Shown here: positions 61,055 through 64,000 of the stretch, in pieces | Layout: each line of letters begins with the position of its first letter | Numbering within the stretch: the stretch's first letter is position 1 | Origin: DATBGO01 sp036558005 | GTDB lineage: Bacteria > Actinomycetota > Actinomycetes > Streptosporangiales > Streptosporangiaceae | DNA length: 64,000 nucleotides | NCBI GenBank assembly: GCA_036558005.1 | Contig: DATBGO010000139.1 | Span: 45,118-109,117 of the forward strand | Reading direction: 5' to 3' | Notes under the pieces: generated by a model | Database searches by the model: none | What the model saw: only the letters and a program-made list of their open reading frames with translations | What the model was told of the DNA's origin: nothing | Program-made: the position numbers and the translations under genes

Positions 61055-61687
61055 ATGAGTGGCGCAGACATGACGGTGCAGGATGGGGGGATGAGGGAAA
61101 CGCGATCCTCCGTCAGTGGCATGCGCGCCGCGATCGAGCGCAGCGGCTACTATCCGGGCCTGGTCTTCGACGCGGTATCGTCCGCGCTCGGCTCCGAGCC
61201 CGTCATTTCCTTCGTGGTCGTGCACGACGCCCTGTTCGACCCCGGCATGGAGGTGCGCAGGCACATGACGGTGCTGGCGCTCACCCCCGGCAGGCTCATC
61301 TACTCCCACACCGATGAGCATCCCGCTGACGCCAGCGACAGCGACGCCAGGCCGCAGGCGGAGACCAGCACCGAGGCGATCAAGTTCGGCCAGATCGCGT
61401 CGGTGGCGGTGACCCGGGTCATCTCCGACCCGGCCTCGTACGTGCCAGGCGTGACGATGCCGAGCGAGGTCGTGCTGACCATCGGCTGGAACGTGCTCTC
61501 CCACATCGAGCTAGAGCCAGCGCACTGCGGTGATGAGAGTTGCGAGGCCGATCACGGGTATACCGGCACCATCACCGCGGATGATCTCACCATCAGGGTG
61601 AGCGAGGCCGCCGATGGCCAGGACGCGGTCCGGCAGGTGATCGCGTTCGCTCAGGCGCTGTCTGAGGCCACCAGCAGCCAGCAGTGA
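61055..61687 (+). CDS. DUF5998-like conserved actinobacterial protein
   Basis: A 210-residue soluble protein (shorter if ATG 61070 or 61091 is used). Its segments SGYYPGLVFDAVSSALG, SFVVVHDALFD, HMTVLALTPGRLIYSHTDEH and RVISDPASYVPGV look like the DUF5998 family that sits before the phosphodiesterase and sulfurtransferase in actinomycetes. A beta-rich PH-like fold is likely. C-GDESC-x3-H could be a metal site. The 61055 start is favoured by the leaderless -10. It overlaps the next gene by 4 nt (GTGA). Function unknown. Confidence 0.65.
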   Translation: MSGADMTVQDGGMRETRSSVSGMRAAIERSGYYPGLVFDAVSSALGSEPVISFVVVHDALFDPGMEVRRHMTVLALTPGRLIYSHTDEHPADASDSDARPQAETSTEAIKFGQIASVAVTRVISDPASYVPGVTMPSEVVLTIGWNVLSHIELEPAHCGDESCEADHGYTGTITADDLTIRVSEAADGQDAVRQVIAFAQALSEATSSQQ

Positions 61688-62913
61688 CCTACCGACCGGC
61701 CGGCGAAGGGCTGCACGACCAGATGACACAGCTGCCGGAAACCATGCCCTCGCTGCCCCAGTACGGCACCGCCGCGCTGCCCGACCTGGCATCCTCGCTG
61801 CTCGCGGCGCTCGGTGTCCCCGGGGCGGCCAACCCGCTGGGGCTGCGGCCCGCCGAGCGGATCTGCCTGCTGGTGATCGACGGCCTGGGCTGGGAACTGC
61901 TGCGCGAGTACCCGGCCGCTGCGCCGTTCCTGTCCGAGCTGGCCGTCACCGGGCGGACGCTGACCGCGGGATTCCCCGCCACCACCGCGACCAGCCTGAC
62001 CTCGCTCGGCACCGGGCTGTCGCCCGGCCAGCACGGCATGCTCGGCTACCAGGTCGCGGTGCCGGGCACGGGCAGGCTGCTGAACGCGCTGCGCTGGGAC
62101 AAGCAGGTGGACCCGCTGGCCTGGCAGCCGGGCGAGACCGTGTTCGAGCGCGCCGCGGCCGCCGGGATCGGCGCGTTCCGGGTGGCGCAGAGTTCGCTGC
62201 AGCGGACCGGGCTGTCGGTGGCGGCGATGCGCGGGGCCGAGTACTTCGGCGCTGACACCCTGGGCGCGCTGGTCGCTGAGGGCGCTGCGGCGCTGCGGCG
62301 CAGGGACCGGGCGCTGGCGATGGTGTACCACGGGGACCTGGACTCCACCGGGCACGTCTGGGGCTGCGGCTCGGATGCCTGGCGGTACCACCTCGGGCAC
62401 GTGGACAAGCTGGCCGAGCAGCTGGCAGGTGCGCTCCCGCCGGGGACCATCCTGTACATAACCGCCGATCACGGCATGGTGGACATCGCGCCGCAGGACA
62501 AGATCGACGCTGACGCGCTGCCCGCGCTGCGGGCGGGCGTGGCGCTGCTCGGCGGTGAGCCCAGGGCCAGGCACGTCTACGCCGAGCCCGGCGCGGCGGC
62601 TGACGTGCTGGACGCCTGGCGGGCGGTGCTCGGCCCGCGGGCCTGGGTCGCGGCCAGGGACGAGGCGATCGCGGACGGCTGGTTCGGCCCGGTGGAGCCG
62701 GCCATGGAGGCCAGGATCGGCGACGTCGTCGCCGCCATGGCCGGGTCCTGGGCGCTGGTGGCCACCACCACCGAGCCGCGCGAGTCGGCGCTGGCCGGGA
62801 TGCACGGCTCGCTGACGCCCGCCGACCAGGCGGTGCCGCTGCTCGCGTGGCCGCCCGACACCGACGGCAGCGGGCTGCAGCGCTGGCCGGCTGACGGGGC
62901 AGGCTCCCGCTAG
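61684..62913 (+). CDS. Alkaline phosphatase-superfamily phosphodiesterase
   Basis: A 409-residue enzyme of the type I nucleotide pyrophosphatase/phosphodiesterase group. Metal and nucleophile motifs are VIDGLGW (Asp), FPATTATSLTSLGTG (Thr nucleophile), YHGDLDSTGHVWG (Asp, His) and TADHGMVD (Asp, His). No signal peptide is visible, so it is cytosolic. The GTG overlaps the DUF5998 stop; an ATG at 61723 is an alternative start. It probably hydrolyses a nucleotide or phosphodiester of unknown identity. Confidence 0.85.
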   Translation: MTYRPAGEGLHDQMTQLPETMPSLPQYGTAALPDLASSLLAALGVPGAANPLGLRPAERICLLVIDGLGWELLREYPAAAPFLSELAVTGRTLTAGFPATTATSLTSLGTGLSPGQHGMLGYQVAVPGTGRLLNALRWDKQVDPLAWQPGETVFERAAAAGIGAFRVAQSSLQRTGLSVAAMRGAEYFGADTLGALVAEGAAALRRRDRALAMVYHGDLDSTGHVWGCGSDAWRYHLGHVDKLAEQLAGALPPGTILYITADHGMVDIAPQDKIDADALPALRAGVALLGGEPRARHVYAEPGAAADVLDAWRAVLGPRAWVAARDEAIADGWFGPVEPAMEARIGDVVAAMAGSWALVATTTEPRESALAGMHGSLTPADQAVPLLAWPPDTDGSGLQRWPADGAGSR

Positions 62914-62928
62914 TTTCCCGCCGGGGGT

Positions 62929-63001
62929 TTGTCCACAGTGCGTACGGGGAAGCGCACCGTCCGCTACCCAGTTATCCACAGGAAATCGGCAGTTACACAC
63001 A
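62929..63001 (+). promoter_or_regulatory. Cluster of DnaA-box-like 9-mers
   Basis: TTGTCCACA (62929-62937, the Streptomyces DnaA-box consensus), TTATCCACA (62972-62980, the E. coli consensus) and the weaker TTACACACA (62993-63001) lie in the same orientation, 43 and 21 bp apart, directly upstream of the sulfurtransferase. The surrounding stretch is AT-richer than average. Confidence 0.65.
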
Positions 63002-63004
63002 GGG

Positions 63005-63871
63005 ATGGTCGTCATGGCGGGTTCGCTGACCGATGCCCGGTCGCTGGCCGCGGAGCTAGCGCTGGACAGCCCTCCGGTGCTGCTCGACGTCCGGTGGCGG
63101 CTGGCCGGCCCGCCGGGCATCGACAGCTACAACGAGGGTCACCTGCCTGGCGCGGTCTTCATCGACCTGGACACCGAGCTGGCCGGCCCGCCCGGGTCCG
63201 GCGGCCGGCATCCGCTGCCGGCCACGGTCGCGTTCGAGGCCGTGATGCGCCGGGCCGGCCTGCGGCCCGGCGACCGCGTGGTCGTCTATGACGACGGTGA
63301 CCTGGCCGCGGCGGCACGCGCCTGGTGGCTGCTGCGCTACTTCGGTCACGAGCGGGCCCGGGTGCTCGACGGCGGGATCAAGGCCTGGATAGCGGCGGGC
63401 CTGCCGCTGACCGCGGCGTCGCCGCCCCCGGCCGGGCCCGCCGGGGACGGCCAGCCCCAGTTCACCGCCAGGCCGGGCCAGCTGCCGGTGCTCGACGCCG
63501 CCGCCGCGGCGGAGCTGGCCCGCCGCGGCGTGCTGCTCGACGCCAGGCCAGCGGTCCGGTACCGGGCCGAGAACGAGCCCGTCGACCCGGTGGCCGGGCA
63601 CATTCCCGGCGCGGTGTCGGCCCCGGCCAGCGACAACATCGCGGCCAACGGCCGGATGCTGGGCGCTGCTGAGCTGCGGGACCGGTTCGCCGCGCTGGGC
63701 GTCCGGCCCGGCCAGCCGGCCGGCGCCTACTGCGGCTCGGGCGTGACCGCCGCCCAGCAGGTCCTGGCGCTCGACCAGGCCGGCCTCCCGGCCGCCCTCT
63801 ACGTCGGCTCCTGGTCGCACTGGATCACCGACCCGGCCCGGCCGGTCGCCACCGGCCCGGACCCCGGCTAG
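63005..63871 (+). CDS. sseA: Rhodanese-type sulfurtransferase (thiosulfate/3-mercaptopyruvate)
   Basis: A 288-residue two-domain rhodanese. The N-terminal inactive domain has LLDVRWRL and the YNEGHLPGAVFIDLD motif. The C-terminal domain carries the active Cys in the loop AYCGSGVTA, with GHIPGAVSAP before it. The loop C-G-S-G-V-T is the 3-mercaptopyruvate sulfurtransferase form. ATG codons at 63005 and 63014 both fit. It lies 91 nt after the phosphodiesterase, behind a DnaA-box cluster. Confidence 0.88.
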   Translation: MVVMAGSLTDARSLAAELALDSPPVLLDVRWRLAGPPGIDSYNEGHLPGAVFIDLDTELAGPPGSGGRHPLPATVAFEAVMRRAGLRPGDRVVVYDDGDLAAAARAWWLLRYFGHERARVLDGGIKAWIAAGLPLTAASPPPAGPAGDGQPQFTARPGQLPVLDAAAAAELARRGVLLDARPAVRYRAENEPVDPVAGHIPGAVSAPASDNIAANGRMLGAAELRDRFAALGVRPGQPAGAYCGSGVTAAQQVLALDQAGLPAALYVGSWSHWITDPARPVATGPDPG

Positions 63872-63882
63872 CCAGCTCTCCG

Positions 63883-64000
63883 CCCAGCGAGCCAGCCGAC
63901 CGCTTCCCCACCCGGAGCGTGCCGCCAGTCAGCCCAGCGAGCCAGCCGACCGCTTCCCCACCCGGAGCGTGCCGCCAGTCAGCCCAGCGAGCCAGCCGAC
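63883..64000. repeat. 50-bp perfect tandem repeat, cut by window end
   Basis: Two identical 50-bp units (63883-63932 and 63933-63982) and the first 18 bp of a third (63983-64000) follow the sulfurtransferase stop by 11 bp. There is no spacer between units, so this is a minisatellite-type array, not a CRISPR. It continues beyond the window by an unknown number of copies. Confidence 0.95.

Noticed and set aside
62929..63001. Chromosomal replication origin
   Set aside because: Only two strong DnaA boxes are present and there is no dnaA, dnaN, recF, gyrB or parAB context; Streptomyces-type origins carry many more boxes.
63883..64000. CRISPR array
   Set aside because: The 50-bp units are directly adjacent and identical, with no variable spacers and no cas genes nearby.

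Overview
The window is a very GC-rich chromosome segment from a filamentous-type actinomycete (Actinomycetota). The evidence is strong GC bias at third codon positions, many GTG starts, an F420-dependent NADPH reductase, two glutamine synthetases with GlnE, a type 1c methionine aminopeptidase with the actinobacterial N-terminal extension, and a gene order (pepA-lpd-sucB, lipB, lipA, DUF4191, RDD, glnA1, glnE, glnA2, nadE, panB, map) that parallels the Streptomyces core around glnA. I cannot name the species. I saw no tRNA, rRNA, insertion sequence, prophage or CRISPR array.

Layout. 1-2300: a secreted SGNH hydrolase and a GABA-type aminotransferase. 2468-9479: the protocatechuate branch of the beta-ketoadipate pathway (pobA, pcaB, pcaC, then pcaIJHGD with 4-8 nt overlaps), taking 4-hydroxybenzoate to 3-oxoadipyl-CoA. 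The thiolase pcaF is absent. 9512-14239: a reverse-strand cassette of a class III CoA-transferase, a MmgE/PrpD protein and a fused E1 alpha/beta 2-oxoacid dehydrogenase. 14332-17351: exported proteins (a serpin with a near-lipobox, an esterase, a YxFxxD lipoprotein). 17458-27131: small housekeeping and regulatory genes (lipid kinase, cutA, phosphatase, GntR, map, two double-YbjQ proteins, F420 reductase, panB, TetR, metallo-hydrolase).

27128-40740 is the nitrogen block: nadE, glnA2, glnE and glnA1, with a receptor Ser/Thr kinase and accessory genes between them. A complete four-element GlnR operator lies upstream of glnA1. 40746-54012 is the lipoate and 2-oxoacid dehydrogenase block (nudC, DUF4191, lipA, lipB, TIGR01777, sucB, lpd, pepA). 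It is interrupted between lipA and lipB by an MFS transporter, a eukaryote-like HisRS and a Nudix hydrolase. 54060-63871: a two-component system, peptidase E, a HIT protein, a divergent FHA-like protein facing a second receptor kinase, a RibD-like reductase, DUF5998, a phosphodiesterase and a rhodanese-type sulfurtransferase preceded by DnaA-box-like motifs. The window ends inside a 50-bp tandem repeat.

Two threads cross the window. Many monocistronic genes have a TANNNT-like hexamer exactly 6 nt before an ATG or GTG, which is the signature of leaderless transcription and decides several starts. Two otherwise unrelated proteins (the E2 subunit and a receptor kinase) share Tyr/Gln/Pro/Gly-rich disordered repeats. 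All functions come from reading motifs by eye; no database search was run.
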